DNA of 64,000 nt from Allohahella sp002354735 (GTDB taxonomy: Bacteria; Pseudomonadota; Gammaproteobacteria; Pseudomonadales; Oleiphilaceae): assembly GCF_047946665.1 (NCBI RefSeq), contig NZ_CP172312.1, positions 2,046,001-2,110,000 on the forward strand, in the 5' to 3' direction. Within the stretch, counting starts at the first letter, position 1, and the number at the start of each line of letters is the position of its first letter. The translations under genes and the position numbers were made by a program. The notes beneath the pieces are model-generated. The model ran no database searches. It was not told the DNA's origin and saw only the letters and a list, made by a program, of their open reading frames with translations. Shown here in pieces: positions 53,733-63,078 of the stretch.

Positions 53733-54343
53733 GAAAAGACCTCGGCTTTCAGCGACCGGCGCAGCAACACCAGGGCGCCAAGAATATAAATGGGCGTGCC
53801 GATTGCGAGCATGATCATGCCACCCATCTGTTGATCCTGCAGAGCCATTGCGCTCGATGCGGCCAGGCTCTCAACCGCCGCATCATGCAGATAGAGCGCT
53901 CGTGGACTCAATATCAGCAAGGCGCCAAGCATGGTCATGTGCATGGAGGTCAACAGCAGGCCACCAACACCGGCCATAGCCTGCCCCGGCTGCAGCACCG
54001 AGCCCCAGATAAGTATGCCGGCGCCTAGAAACATGCTTTGCTCCAGCAGATAGACCAGCATCGAATGCGCCGCTGCTGCATGCAGGTCAGGCAAATGCCA
54101 TCCCCACACGACGAGGAATTCGATCAGCGTAGCCAGCAACGGAGACAGGGCTACGCTACAGAGCAGGCTGGGGAACATAAAGACGAGCAAAGGCGAGACG
54201 AGCGTGACCAGTATGATGTGCTGCAGCATATGATGGCTGAACGGTGCCGGCGAAGGTAGCCACGTCAGCGCCAGGAGCCAGAGCAGCATCAGCAAGGCCA
54301 GCGCGATGCTACCGTATAGTTTATTGCCCAACTGACGCTTCAC
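53729..54343 (-). CDS. ctaG: CtaG-type cytochrome c oxidase assembly protein
   Basis: 204 residues with about six hydrophobic helices. HHMLQHIILVTLVSPLL, WGWHLPDLHAAAAH, LEQSMFLGAGILIWG and SMHMTMLGALLIL match the caa3_CtaG family, which is needed for copper insertion or assembly of caa3 oxidases. It lies between the small membrane protein and the cytochrome, overlapping both by four bases. Confidence 0.9.
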   Translation of the reverse strand: MKRQLGNKLYGSIALALLMLLWLLALTWLPSPAPFSHHMLQHIILVTLVSPLLVFMFPSLLCSVALSPLLATLIEFLVVWGWHLPDLHAAAAHSMLVYLLEQSMFLGAGILIWGSVLQPGQAMAGVGGLLLTSMHMTMLGALLILSPRALYLHDAAVESLAASSAMALQDQQMGGMIMLAIGTPIYILGALVLLRRSLKAEVFS

Positions 54344-54786
54344 AGGCAGGTCTTCATGAACAGCGCTGGTAGCGCGACATATACCACGCCGATGAAGGCG
54401 ACGATGCCAAGCATGAAGGCTGCGTGTCCCAGAAATTCATGTCGGTCTTCCTCGAAGGCCAGGCCATGGCTGTAGTCGAAGTCATCGAGGAAATCCCACT
54501 GTTTCCAGGCTCGCCAGCCCGTGACGCCGATACCGACTAGCGCGATGACAGTCACTACTGCGATGACGATACGCAGGATCTGCAGCCAATCGGCGTTGCC
54601 GCCCAACTTGGCGCAGACCATTGCTGTGAGCCCATAGCAGACCAGGAAATGCAGAATCCAAATCAGAGGACCCAAGGTGATCAACCACAAACTATCGCTT
54701 TCCTCGGCAAAGGTCTTGCGCTCCTCGTCCTCGCGAAGTGACGCTTCGTCAGCGGATTTGGCGACTTCAGTCTTGCGCTCGACCAT
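54340..54786 (-). CDS. Small membrane protein of the cytochrome oxidase operon
   Basis: 148 residues with three hydrophobic helices (LWLITLGPLIWILHFLVCYG, ILRIVIAVVTVIALVGIG, HAAFMLGIVAFIGVVYVALP). It starts in TAATG at 54786, overlapping the coxA stop by one base, and overlaps ctaG by four. The family is found in cox operons and has no firm function. A longer frame exists upstream but lies within coxA. Confidence 0.82.
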   Translation of the reverse strand: MVERKTEVAKSADEASLREDEERKTFAEESDSLWLITLGPLIWILHFLVCYGLTAMVCAKLGGNADWLQILRIVIAVVTVIALVGIGVTGWRAWKQWDFLDDFDYSHGLAFEEDRHEFLGHAAFMLGIVAFIGVVYVALPALFMKTCL

Positions 54787-57377
54787 TAGACCAACCTCGG
54801 CAATACGCCCAGCGTGAGTACGGTGACGGCCGTGATCACGCAGAGGAAGTGCCAGAACAGGCAAACGTTCACCAGAATCGCATCATAGCGCGGCGTCAGT
54901 TTGCCAAAGAGCGAAGCGGCCAGCGTGTAGCCCTGCATCAACAGCCCCACGCCAATGTGGAAGGTGGTCCAGACCATCAGTGCCCATACGGTTGCGGGAT
55001 AGACATGACTGGTAGGTTCCAGTTCGCGACTGCTTACCGCGTAAATCAGACTTGCGCCTGCGACTATTGTGAGGCCGGTGGAAGCGATCAACGACATGCG
55101 TGCGCGTCCTACATGGTCGTGTCGGTTCCAGTGCCTGGCCAACAGCATCAGTGCCCAGGCCGTACCAACGGCGAGCGCAGTCAGGCCGAGTAGCCATGGG
55201 TCGGCATGATCACTCCCTGGCGGAGGGAAATCAGGCTTGCTCGTCCAGTAGAAGAACACGCCAAATATGAGACTGGCAAAGGCCGTGATCGCAGCAAGCA
55301 TGGTGATCCACATCCCCCACCACCCGGGCGCCTGCGGCCCAGAGGCATACACCGGCAAACGCAGGTCGAGTCCGACATCCTTCTGCGGCTGCTCAGGAAT
55401 CAGCGCTGTGGAGGACCATAGCCAGTACATGACACACACCACTGCAAACACCGCTGAAATCATGGCCGGCGTATACAGGTGGAAGGTCGGCAGGATGAAG
55501 GCGCCACCGGTAAAAATCGCCGCCCACATTGTGACCCAGGCAGGCCCCGTAACGCGCTGACAAAGCACCGGCCGCGCATCGAGCACAGTAGTCACCAGCG
55601 TCTCACGCTTGCCCTCGGCAGCATCCGGCAGGTAATAGCGACCGGCGTCCATACGATCGACCAACTTCTTCTGATCCCACAGTGGATAGCGACTGGTGAT
55701 GAAGGGAATGGAACGCACGCCCCAGGCCTGATCCGGAATATCGTGCGACCACTCGAGGGTGCCCGCATTCCAGGGGTTGCGCGGTGGCTGTCCCTGCTTA
55801 CCCTTCGGCCGGAGCAGGTCATAGACGAACACAACGAAACCGCTGGCGACGATGAAGGCGCCTATTGTCGAGAGCATATTCAACCAGTCCCAGCCCAGCC
55901 CTTCCTGGTAGGTATACACGCGCCGGGGCATGCCTTTCAGCCCGGTCAGATGCATTGGCAGAAAAGTGACATTAAAGCCGACGAACAGGAGCCAGAACGC
56001 GATACGCCCCAGCCGGTCGGACATCTGCTTCTTGGTAAAAAACGAGTAGAAGTAATACACGCCGCCGATAACGGGAAACACCATGCCGCCGAAGAGTGTG
56101 TAATGCAGATGAGCGACGATAAAGTAGGTATCGTGCACCTGCCAGTCGAAGGGTGCTAGCGCGATCATGACCCCTGTCAGCCCGCCGATGGTGAATATGG
56201 CGAGCGCACCGGCGATATAGAGCATCGGCACATTTACCTTGACCCGCCCGACCATGAGCGTGGCGAGGAAGGCAAACAGCTGTATACCGGTTGGAATGAC
56301 CACTGCTTCGGACGCCGCAGAGAAGAAGCCCAGCGAGAGCGCGGGCAGCCCTGTGGTGAACATGTGATGCACCCACAGCCCGAACGACAGGAAGCCGGTG
56401 CCAACGGCAGACACGACGATCCAGGAATAGCCAACGATGGGCCGCTGCGCGACGGTGGGAATGACCATCGCAGCGATGGCAATCGATGGCAGGAAGACGA
56501 TATACACCTCAGGATGCCCGAAGATCCAGAACAGGTGCTGCCACAACATGGGATCGCCACCGCGTGTGGGATCGAAGAAGGGCCAGTCCATGCTGCGCTC
56601 GAGCTCGAAGAGGAAGTCACCAGCGATCAGCGGAGGGAACGCAAACACGATCATGCCGCCGACGACGAGCACATACCAGGCGTATAGCGGCATGAGGTTA
56701 ATGCGCATGCCAGGCGGACGACACTTGAGCACGCCCACGATAAGCTCGACTGCCGCCGCTATGGAAGCCACTTCGATGAACGACAAGCCCAGCAGCCAGA
56801 TGTCCGATCCAATACCGGAATATTGGGTGGCCAGCGGTGGATACATGAACCAGCCGGCATCAGGTGCGGCATCAAACAGTAAGGACCCCATCACAAAGAT
56901 GCCACCGATGACGAAGCACCAGAAGCCGTAGGCAGACAGCCGAGGGAAAGGCATATCCCTCGCGCCCAGGAAGGCCGGTAGCAACAGGATCGAGATGGCC
57001 TCGAACATCGGTACCGCGAACAGGAACATCATCGCGGAGCCGTGCATGGTGAAGAACTGGTTGAAGGTATTGGCGGACAGGAAATCGTTCTCAGGAACAG
57101 CCAGTTGCACGCGCATCATCAATGCCAAAACGCCCGCGAGCAGCATGAAGAACAGCGCGGTGAGCGAATACCACTTGCCCACTTCCGAGTTATTGACGGC
57201 AGACCAGTAGCGCCAGCCCTTCGGCGTTGCCCAGACCGCCCTCAGTCTGTCGGCGGACTGCTGCTGAAACTCCCGATCGACCGGGGCTTCGAGCATGGCT
57301 TCAGTAGGCGGATAGGTGCCCTCTGGTGCAAGCGTGTCCGAGAGTGCCTTACTCTTTCCCGTGGTTTCGTCAGCCAC
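54786..57377 (-). CDS. ctaD: Cytochrome c oxidase subunits I and III fused
   Basis: 863 residues. The first 560 or so are the heme-copper subunit I: GHPEVYIVFLPS gives the CuB His, the cross-linked Tyr and the D-channel Glu, HHMFTTGLP the other CuB histidines and HLHYTLFGG the heme ligands. From about 600 to the end is a subunit III module (VWALMVWTTFHIGVGLLM, VNVCLFWHFLCVITAV). It reduces O2 to water at the inner membrane and pumps protons. The GTG start (GTGGCTGAC) overlaps the coxB stop as TAGTG. Confidence 0.93.
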   Translation of the reverse strand: MADETTGKSKALSDTLAPEGTYPPTEAMLEAPVDREFQQQSADRLRAVWATPKGWRYWSAVNNSEVGKWYSLTALFFMLLAGVLALMMRVQLAVPENDFLSANTFNQFFTMHGSAMMFLFAVPMFEAISILLLPAFLGARDMPFPRLSAYGFWCFVIGGIFVMGSLLFDAAPDAGWFMYPPLATQYSGIGSDIWLLGLSFIEVASIAAAVELIVGVLKCRPPGMRINLMPLYAWYVLVVGGMIVFAFPPLIAGDFLFELERSMDWPFFDPTRGGDPMLWQHLFWIFGHPEVYIVFLPSIAIAAMVIPTVAQRPIVGYSWIVVSAVGTGFLSFGLWVHHMFTTGLPALSLGFFSAASEAVVIPTGIQLFAFLATLMVGRVKVNVPMLYIAGALAIFTIGGLTGVMIALAPFDWQVHDTYFIVAHLHYTLFGGMVFPVIGGVYYFYSFFTKKQMSDRLGRIAFWLLFVGFNVTFLPMHLTGLKGMPRRVYTYQEGLGWDWLNMLSTIGAFIVASGFVVFVYDLLRPKGKQGQPPRNPWNAGTLEWSHDIPDQAWGVRSIPFITSRYPLWDQKKLVDRMDAGRYYLPDAAEGKRETLVTTVLDARPVLCQRVTGPAWVTMWAAIFTGGAFILPTFHLYTPAMISAVFAVVCVMYWLWSSTALIPEQPQKDVGLDLRLPVYASGPQAPGWWGMWITMLAAITAFASLIFGVFFYWTSKPDFPPPGSDHADPWLLGLTALAVGTAWALMLLARHWNRHDHVGRARMSLIASTGLTIVAGASLIYAVSSRELEPTSHVYPATVWALMVWTTFHIGVGLLMQGYTLAASLFGKLTPRYDAILVNVCLFWHFLCVITAVTVLTLGVLPRLV

Positions 57378-58399
57378 TAGCGAAGCCCCTCCAGATAATG
57401 CCCAAGCGCATTGAGCTCTTCCCGGCTGAGCATGTCATATGATGGCATTTTCACCCCTGGCTTGATGTGTTTGGTTTCGCTCAGCCACCGCACGAATGCA
57501 TCCTGCGTCACCGGCAAAGTTCCTGCCGCCAGTGTTTCTCGTCCGCCAACATGGGTTAGATCCGGGCCCACCCGTCCGCTCGCAGGCGTACCTCGAACGG
57601 AATGGCAAGCACCGCAGCCTTGTGCTTGAAAGACTGCCAACCCTCGCTCAGCGAGCTCATCTGCCGGCGGCTGCGCCGGCGCAGCCTGCTGCTCAAGCCA
57701 GGCGTCGAATTCATCTTCAGGCATGACCACCGCCTTGAAAGCCATTCGCGCATGCGATTCGCCACAGAACTCTGCGCACTGCCCCCTGAATGTGCCGACC
57801 CGCTGCGGCTCGAGCGCCAGACGCGTCTCACGCAACGGAAACATATCCATCTTGCCGGCGAGCGCCGGAATCCAGAAGGAGTGAATTACCTTGGCGGCAG
57901 TGAGTTTTACTTCCGTACGCTGGTTCAGTGGCAGGCGAATTTCGTTGGCGGAGACAATTGGCTGATCTGCACCCTTGGGCCAATACTCGACCCGCCACCA
58001 CCACTGCTCGCCCGTGACCTTGAGCACGAGATCGTCCCCCGCCTCACGTTGTTCAGGCATCATCATGAGGCCATAGCTCAGCAAACCCGCCAGCACCACT
58101 GTTGGAAAAACGATACCGCCACCAATAATGAGAGCCTCGGCGAGACGGCGCGACATGGAGCGGGTATTGAGGCGAGTGACGTAGAAAAACAGCCCGTTGA
58201 CGAGCAGCCAAAGCACTACGGCGCCGGCGAACAGCACCCAGAAGAGTTCGGCAAGTGTAGAGGCCTCCTTGCCAGCAGGATCCAATACCGACTGCATGCC
58301 CCCGCAGCCAGTCAGGTAGACGATGCAGAGCAGTAGCATGAACCGGATGCCGCTGCATAAGCACCTGATGGGTAGCGGGGCAGGAAAGATCGATGTCAA
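57377..58399 (-). CDS. coxB: Cytochrome c oxidase subunit II with fused heme c (caa3 type)
   Basis: 340 residues. A lipoprotein signal (LTGC, C32) anchors the protein, with two further membrane helices (48-72 and 88-112). CuA ligands: H173 (VIHSFWIP), C208, C212, H216 and M219 (CAEFCGESHARM). The heme c domain has CGACH at 262-266 and a Met ligand in KMPSYDML. This makes the complex caa3, taking electrons on its own heme c. First gene of the operon; the short gap to the WG-repeat gene has no clear promoter. Confidence 0.94.
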   Translation of the reverse strand: MTSIFPAPLPIRCLCSGIRFMLLLCIVYLTGCGGMQSVLDPAGKEASTLAELFWVLFAGAVVLWLLVNGLFFYVTRLNTRSMSRRLAEALIIGGGIVFPTVVLAGLLSYGLMMMPEQREAGDDLVLKVTGEQWWWRVEYWPKGADQPIVSANEIRLPLNQRTEVKLTAAKVIHSFWIPALAGKMDMFPLRETRLALEPQRVGTFRGQCAEFCGESHARMAFKAVVMPEDEFDAWLEQQAAPAQPPADELAERGLAVFQAQGCGACHSVRGTPASGRVGPDLTHVGGRETLAAGTLPVTQDAFVRWLSETKHIKPGVKMPSYDMLSREELNALGHYLEGLR

Positions 58400-58512
58400 G
58401 TCAGCGTTACCATGCAGCCAAATTCTGGAGCGAGAATAGCTCCGGGACCAAAGCAGCTGTTACGTTAACTTTCCGTCACGAGCTCAGCAGGGCTGGGTAT
58501 TTTCTGCGGAGG

Positions 58513-59706
58513 TCACTCCGTCGCATCCTGGGCAAGACAGCTCACTTCGAGGGCCACAGCGGCTTCACTATCAAACACCTGGACGTTCGGCGACTCATCG
58601 ACGCCGAGTGATATGCAGCGGGCAAGGCAGCCATTGCGGCTATTACAGCCACTAAGCGCCAGATATTGCTGCTGCCCAAGTGGCAACAGTCGAGTATCGG
58701 GGAACTGAAAGAACAGTAGCCCCTCCCCCTTGCGATCAATAAGCGCATATTGATCCGGCTCCTGGCTGTACTGGACGAAGGCCAGACCATCCCTGAACGG
58801 TGCGGCATTGATGAATTGTGCGGAAATAACGACATTTCCTCGCTCGTCGACGTACCCGAAGCGTTGATCAAATCGCAGCAACGACAGGCCCTCTTCATAA
58901 TCGCCGCTGATGCGGGCACCGACAGGCAGTTCCCTGATACGGTTGCCATTTTCGTCGATGAGCCAGGTTCGCGTGGGCTCATCCGACGTTTCGACGAAGG
59001 CTGATCCTTCGGTGAAATCGCCGACTTTGACAAACTGCGGGACCACGATAAGCCGCTGTTGAGCGATACTGTAATAGCCCCACCTGTTGTCGAACCGTAC
59101 CGCCTGCAAATCACTATCCGGATTAGGGCGTGCCTCATCGAACTTCAGGGGCACAACCAGCTGACCAGCCCTGTCTTGCAGGCCGCATAGGCTGCGACCA
59201 AAGCGGTTGCGTTCACAAAGTGCGATGAGCGCCTGCGTGGGTTGCTCATCCTTCACTGCCTGTGCGGCAGACGTTGCTGAACTGTCCTCAGAAGCAGTAA
59301 CTTCTGCCGAGGCACGGAACATGGCTTCAACATCGTCGGGTGCCGGCGGCCAGAAACGGAAACGGCTGTCTTCGACTGGCGCTAGTTGGAGCTCCCTGAA
59401 CGACTCACAATGCGCGCGGCCAGCCTTCACCGGCCTCACCTGATATATCTGCGTGGTTGGCTCATCCTCATCAGTGTCCTCATCGACGTCGTCCACATCT
59501 TGGTCCGCTCCGGCTTCAGCACCGACTGTACAGCGCGGTGGCAATGTCGTGAGAATCGTAGGGCCTTCCAGGGCAAGTGCATGCGTAGGCGTGGTTTCAG
59601 CCCGTAAATTTGCACACAAGATGAATGTCATCAGGCCGACGAGTGTCCAGCGGACCAGGCACCGAAGATCTGGGGCAGCAACGCTCGCAGTAAATATTGT
59701 GATCAT
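58513..59706 (-). CDS. Exported WG-repeat protein
   Basis: 397 residues with an N-terminal signal peptide (about 18-36, ending LRA), an acidic low-complexity stretch near residues 65-85 and at least four WG-type repeats in the middle and C-terminal half, for example GLQDRAGQLVVPLKFDEA, DNRWGYYSIAQQRLIVVPQF and RFGYVDERGNVVISAQF. WG repeats form beta-rich binding surfaces; the role is unknown. Several cysteines near the C-terminus suggest disulfides in the periplasm. It is upstream of coxB in the same direction. Confidence 0.82.
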   Translation of the reverse strand: MITIFTASVAAPDLRCLVRWTLVGLMTFILCANLRAETTPTHALALEGPTILTTLPPRCTVGAEAGADQDVDDVDEDTDEDEPTTQIYQVRPVKAGRAHCESFRELQLAPVEDSRFRFWPPAPDDVEAMFRASAEVTASEDSSATSAAQAVKDEQPTQALIALCERNRFGRSLCGLQDRAGQLVVPLKFDEARPNPDSDLQAVRFDNRWGYYSIAQQRLIVVPQFVKVGDFTEGSAFVETSDEPTRTWLIDENGNRIRELPVGARISGDYEEGLSLLRFDQRFGYVDERGNVVISAQFINAAPFRDGLAFVQYSQEPDQYALIDRKGEGLLFFQFPDTRLLPLGQQQYLALSGCNSRNGCLARCISLGVDESPNVQVFDSEAAVALEVSCLAQDATE

Positions 59707-59860
59707 AAGGCGTATCAGGGACTACGGTACAAAGTGAATAAGACTGGCCGATACGGTACCCGATTTCGTATCAAGTTATTGTAATCCCGACCATCTCGGA
59801 GCCTGCGGAATGTACCTAGAGTCCCGCAGGTCGAGGCCTCTCTTACCGAGGTTACCCCCA

Positions 59861-60655
59861 ATGTCGCCGCATCATGACTTCAACTTCGCCCTGCCAGAAC
59901 AGCAGTGGACAAACGAACCGATCAGGGCGGTGGTGACTGGCAGTAGCGGTGGCATTGGTAGCGCGATTGTGAGCGCCTTGCTATCTGCCGATGAGAGCAA
60001 AGTCGCGAAGGTTTTTACGGTAGATAGAAGCAGCGCGAAGTCCTGTGCATTCCCAAACGAACGTCGCCTCATTCGACTCGAAACCGATTTTGCCGATCCC
60101 GCAAGCTATCAACGCTTGGCGACCCGGATTCATGAGCATACCAGCCAGATCAACCTCGTCATCAACTGTATCGGTCTGCTGCATAGCGAAGACGTCAGGC
60201 CGGAGAAATCTCTCAGGCAGGTGGCTCTGCCCCAGCTGCACGCGCTTTTCGCGGCGAACGCTTTCCCTGTTCTCCTATTGGCTCAGGCGCTCGAGAGCCT
60301 GCTGAAGCACAAGGGTACATCTGTTTTCGCGTCACTGTCCGCCAGAGTGGGCAGCCTTGCCGACAACCGAACCGGTGGGTGGTACGGCTATCGCGCCAGC
60401 AAGGCCGCGCACAATATGTTCCTGAAGACGCTTGCACTGGAGTGGGGTGTCAAGTTGCCCCACTGCGTATGCGTAGCACTGCATCCAGGCACCGTAAACA
60501 CCAGCCTGAGCAAGCCCTTCGTGACTGCCAATTATCAGAAAACACTACACTCGCCTGAATCGGCAGCCGGGCATCTGCTTGCTCGCATCGGAGAGCTGAG
60601 ACCGGTGGATAGCGGCCAGTTCATCGCCTGGAATGGTGAACGGCTGCCGTGGTAG
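59861..60655 (+). CDS. Short-chain dehydrogenase/reductase (CsgA-like)
   Basis: 264 residues. NAD(P) motif TGSSGGIG (26-33), NCIGLLH in place of the usual NAG, and the catalytic S158/S160 with Y177-x3-K181 (YGYRASKAAHN). It resembles C-factor/CsgA-type SDRs. The start at 59861 has GAGG nine bases upstream and removes an unlikely Arg-rich extension. The substrate is unknown. Confidence 0.85.
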   Translation: MSPHHDFNFALPEQQWTNEPIRAVVTGSSGGIGSAIVSALLSADESKVAKVFTVDRSSAKSCAFPNERRLIRLETDFADPASYQRLATRIHEHTSQINLVINCIGLLHSEDVRPEKSLRQVALPQLHALFAANAFPVLLLAQALESLLKHKGTSVFASLSARVGSLADNRTGGWYGYRASKAAHNMFLKTLALEWGVKLPHCVCVALHPGTVNTSLSKPFVTANYQKTLHSPESAAGHLLARIGELRPVDSGQFIAWNGERLPW

Positions 60656-60752
60656 TGCGGCGGCAAGGCAACTTGAGCGGATCGGTCCGGCACGTTAAGG
60701 TGGTCGGCTAAGCAAATTGCGGATAGCAAACACATCAGGAACGGAGTTGAGA

Positions 60753-61151
60753 ATGACGGACAGACAGAAAGAAGCACCTGCCAATTCAATGGATGCGAAC
60801 AATCTTTACGAGGAAGCAGTATTCACTGATCAGAAGGTGGGCACGATTCGGCGGATGACGCCGGTAACCAGCGAAGGTGAGAAAGATCCCGGCCGTACTA
60901 CACTCTACTTCGGCCAGGCGCAGATGATGACACCAGCAGGCGCCATTCCGCTTAATTTCGAACTGCAGGCCGAATCGCTATCCGAAGCGGTGGCCGGCTT
61001 TGCAGAGGCTGCCCAACAATCCATGCAGGATACGATGAAGGAGCTGCAGGAATACCGCCGTCAGCAGGCTTCTTCAATCGTGGTTCCTGGTCAGGAAGGT
61101 GTAGCCGGCCCAGGTGGTTTACCCGGCAGCGGAAAGATTCAGCTCCGTTAA
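60753..61151 (+). CDS. Small conserved cytoplasmic protein
   Basis: 132 residues starting MTDRQKEAPANSMDANNLYEE, with GGAG upstream. The middle (TTLYFGQAQMMTPAGAIPL) looks structured, then a helix (LSEAVAGFAEAAQQSMQDTM) and a Pro/Gly-rich tail. No family known to me. Its last 33 bases overlap the convergent acyl-CoA reductase gene. Confidence 0.75.
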   Translation: MTDRQKEAPANSMDANNLYEEAVFTDQKVGTIRRMTPVTSEGEKDPGRTTLYFGQAQMMTPAGAIPLNFELQAESLSEAVAGFAEAAQQSMQDTMKELQEYRRQQASSIVVPGQEGVAGPGGLPGSGKIQLR

Positions 61152-62627
61152 GCCTTCACCACCGACCGCCTCTTCGGGCTTTCTCGGCTTCAGCGCGTAA
61201 CGGTTCAAACCCGGAATATGCACGTTGCGCATGTAATGCTTCCAATCGAACGTCGCTGGATCCACAGGGAACATCTTCTGCTCTTCAGCGCTGAGGCGCT
61301 TGGAGAGCGAAAGCATCTCTGACATATCGAACACATAGTTCGGCGACGTGTAGAAGGAGAATATCATCGCCAGTTTATTGGTCGCTTCTATCTTCTTCTG
61401 CTCGTTCGGTGCAATGCCACTGAGCATGCCCTTAAGCTTGAGTCCCGCACTCACGCCAGACAGCATCAGCTTGAAAGCCGGTCTTGGCAGTACGATAAAC
61501 GGTCGCTGAGGTCGACGATAAAACAGCCGATCGTGCGCCGCATGATTCGTTTGCGCCTCCTCACTGACATGTTCCACAAGCTCGTTGATCGTCACCGGAT
61601 TGCGCTGGCTGCTGCCTACCTGATAAATCCTCCTGCCGGAGGTCAGCGTGAGCAGCTCTGCTGCGGCCGTGATGATGCCATTGGCAACCAGGTCGGCTGG
61701 AATGACATCGATGACCGACTTCTTCCGACCAGGAAAGAAAGTGACGCGTTCCCTGGCGTAGGCCAGAATCAGGGCATCAGCCACTTTCACGCCTTCGATC
61801 CAGCCTGGTACAGGACTGGCCAGAGTGCTTTCAACGATTGCCGGTCTCACGACCGTTAAACGCCCGCTATCACCGAAGTGGTTGTACAGCAGCTGTTCCC
61901 CCAGCCACTTGGTCATGGTGTAGGTATCGTTCCAGCCACGCAGCCTCGACTCCTCTACCCCAAGCTCGATGAGCGCATGTTCGGCTGCTTCCGAGTCCAC
62001 TGCAGCTGCCTTTACCGCAGCAGCGGCGCTTTGCAGATGTCGCAGTAACGCATCGACTTCGAAACAACCACCGGCTCGCGCTTCCACACCAGCTTCACCT
62101 ACCGGAGCGTTATTCTGCTCGAAGATGACACCAGGTCGCTTGCCATGAACATAGCAGGTGGACACCTGCAAAAACTTACAACGCCCGTTTACGTCAGCCA
62201 GCGACATCAATGACTGCAGACTGAACGTATTGATCGACAATGCCTGATCAAGCGCTTCGCGGAAGTTAACACTTGCCGCAGAATTTATTATCAAATCCAG
62301 TTCCCTACCGAGCGCTTCAAACGCTTCGGCACCCAATCCCAGCGATGGCTGGGTCAATTCCCCCGCGACACAGCTGACGTCAACCAGTCGCTTCTCGAGA
62401 TCGCCCTTCTCACGCAAGTTGTCGAAAATCGACGAGCTGAGTACTTCCTGCTCGAACCGCTGTCGTGGATCGGTAAACTTGCTTGAGCCACGGAGCAGCA
62501 GTTTGATTTTCAGGCCTACAGGGCCCTCCGCCAGCAACCGCTCGAGCACAACCTTGCCGAGAAATCCACTGACGCCTGTGATAAGCACAGTCTTGTTTGC
62601 GAGACTTGTAGCGATACTAAAAGACAT
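61119..62627 (-). CDS. Alcohol-forming fatty acyl-CoA reductase
   Basis: 502 residues, very like the 513-residue Marinobacter FACoAR as I remember it: TGVSGFLGKVVLE (NADP loop, 17-24 core), NSAASVNFRE, LQVSTCYVHGK, Y236-x3-K240 (DTYTMTKWLGEQLL), PGWIEGVKVADALILAYARE, IDVIPADLVAN and GLNRYALKPRK. It reduces long-chain acyl-CoA to the primary alcohol in one protein, the first step toward wax esters. The start at 62627 follows GGGAG; the frame extends to 62789. No wax synthase (WS/DGAT) gene is in this window. Confidence 0.9.
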   Translation of the reverse strand: MSFSIATSLANKTVLITGVSGFLGKVVLERLLAEGPVGLKIKLLLRGSSKFTDPRQRFEQEVLSSSIFDNLREKGDLEKRLVDVSCVAGELTQPSLGLGAEAFEALGRELDLIINSAASVNFREALDQALSINTFSLQSLMSLADVNGRCKFLQVSTCYVHGKRPGVIFEQNNAPVGEAGVEARAGGCFEVDALLRHLQSAAAAVKAAAVDSEAAEHALIELGVEESRLRGWNDTYTMTKWLGEQLLYNHFGDSGRLTVVRPAIVESTLASPVPGWIEGVKVADALILAYARERVTFFPGRKKSVIDVIPADLVANGIITAAAELLTLTSGRRIYQVGSSQRNPVTINELVEHVSEEAQTNHAAHDRLFYRRPQRPFIVLPRPAFKLMLSGVSAGLKLKGMLSGIAPNEQKKIEATNKLAMIFSFYTSPNYVFDMSEMLSLSKRLSAEEQKMFPVDPATFDWKHYMRNVHIPGLNRYALKPRKPEEAVGGEGLTELNLSAAG

Positions 62628-63078
62628 AGAAACTCCCGTTCCATTCTGATTGATTGTCATCCTTGTTAACCCATCCACGCCTGTGATCGACGTCACATTT
62701 GGCATGATGGTCCAATGGTACAGATCAATAGTTGTTTTTGGTATCTGCCGTACAGCTGAAGTAGACGCCGATTCGGGGCAGTCTGGCAAGGCTTGTCAAC
62801 AAGCGCTGCCGCGTCCTGTGAAACCCGCCTCAATCGGTTATCCGTTTGTAGGACAATCTATTTCAGATTATTGAAATTACAGCATTTTTTGTTTCTGCAT
62901 TACAAGCTTTTCGTAGCGTTTTGCGGCCTGTCTCACAGTTCTCTTACAGTCGGTAACATAGTATGGCTTCAGCTTTCATGGCGTCTTCAATCCATCGAAG
63001 TGCTTGAATCAACCAGCGAGTCATCCGACGGATGGACACATCAGTCACCACGACTCCATAGAATTTGGATACAGCATT
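62628..63078. other. Divergent intergenic region between reductase and methyltransferase
   Basis: About 450 bases without a convincing gene. It should contain promoters for the acyl-CoA reductase and the methyltransferase. An AT-rich tract at 62865-62920 is the only compositional feature noted. Confidence 0.5.

Noticed and set aside
58427..58443. GGAGC/GCTCC inverted repeat between the WG-repeat and coxB genes
   Set aside because: The 5-bp stem with a 7-base loop and no T-run is too weak to call a terminator or operator.
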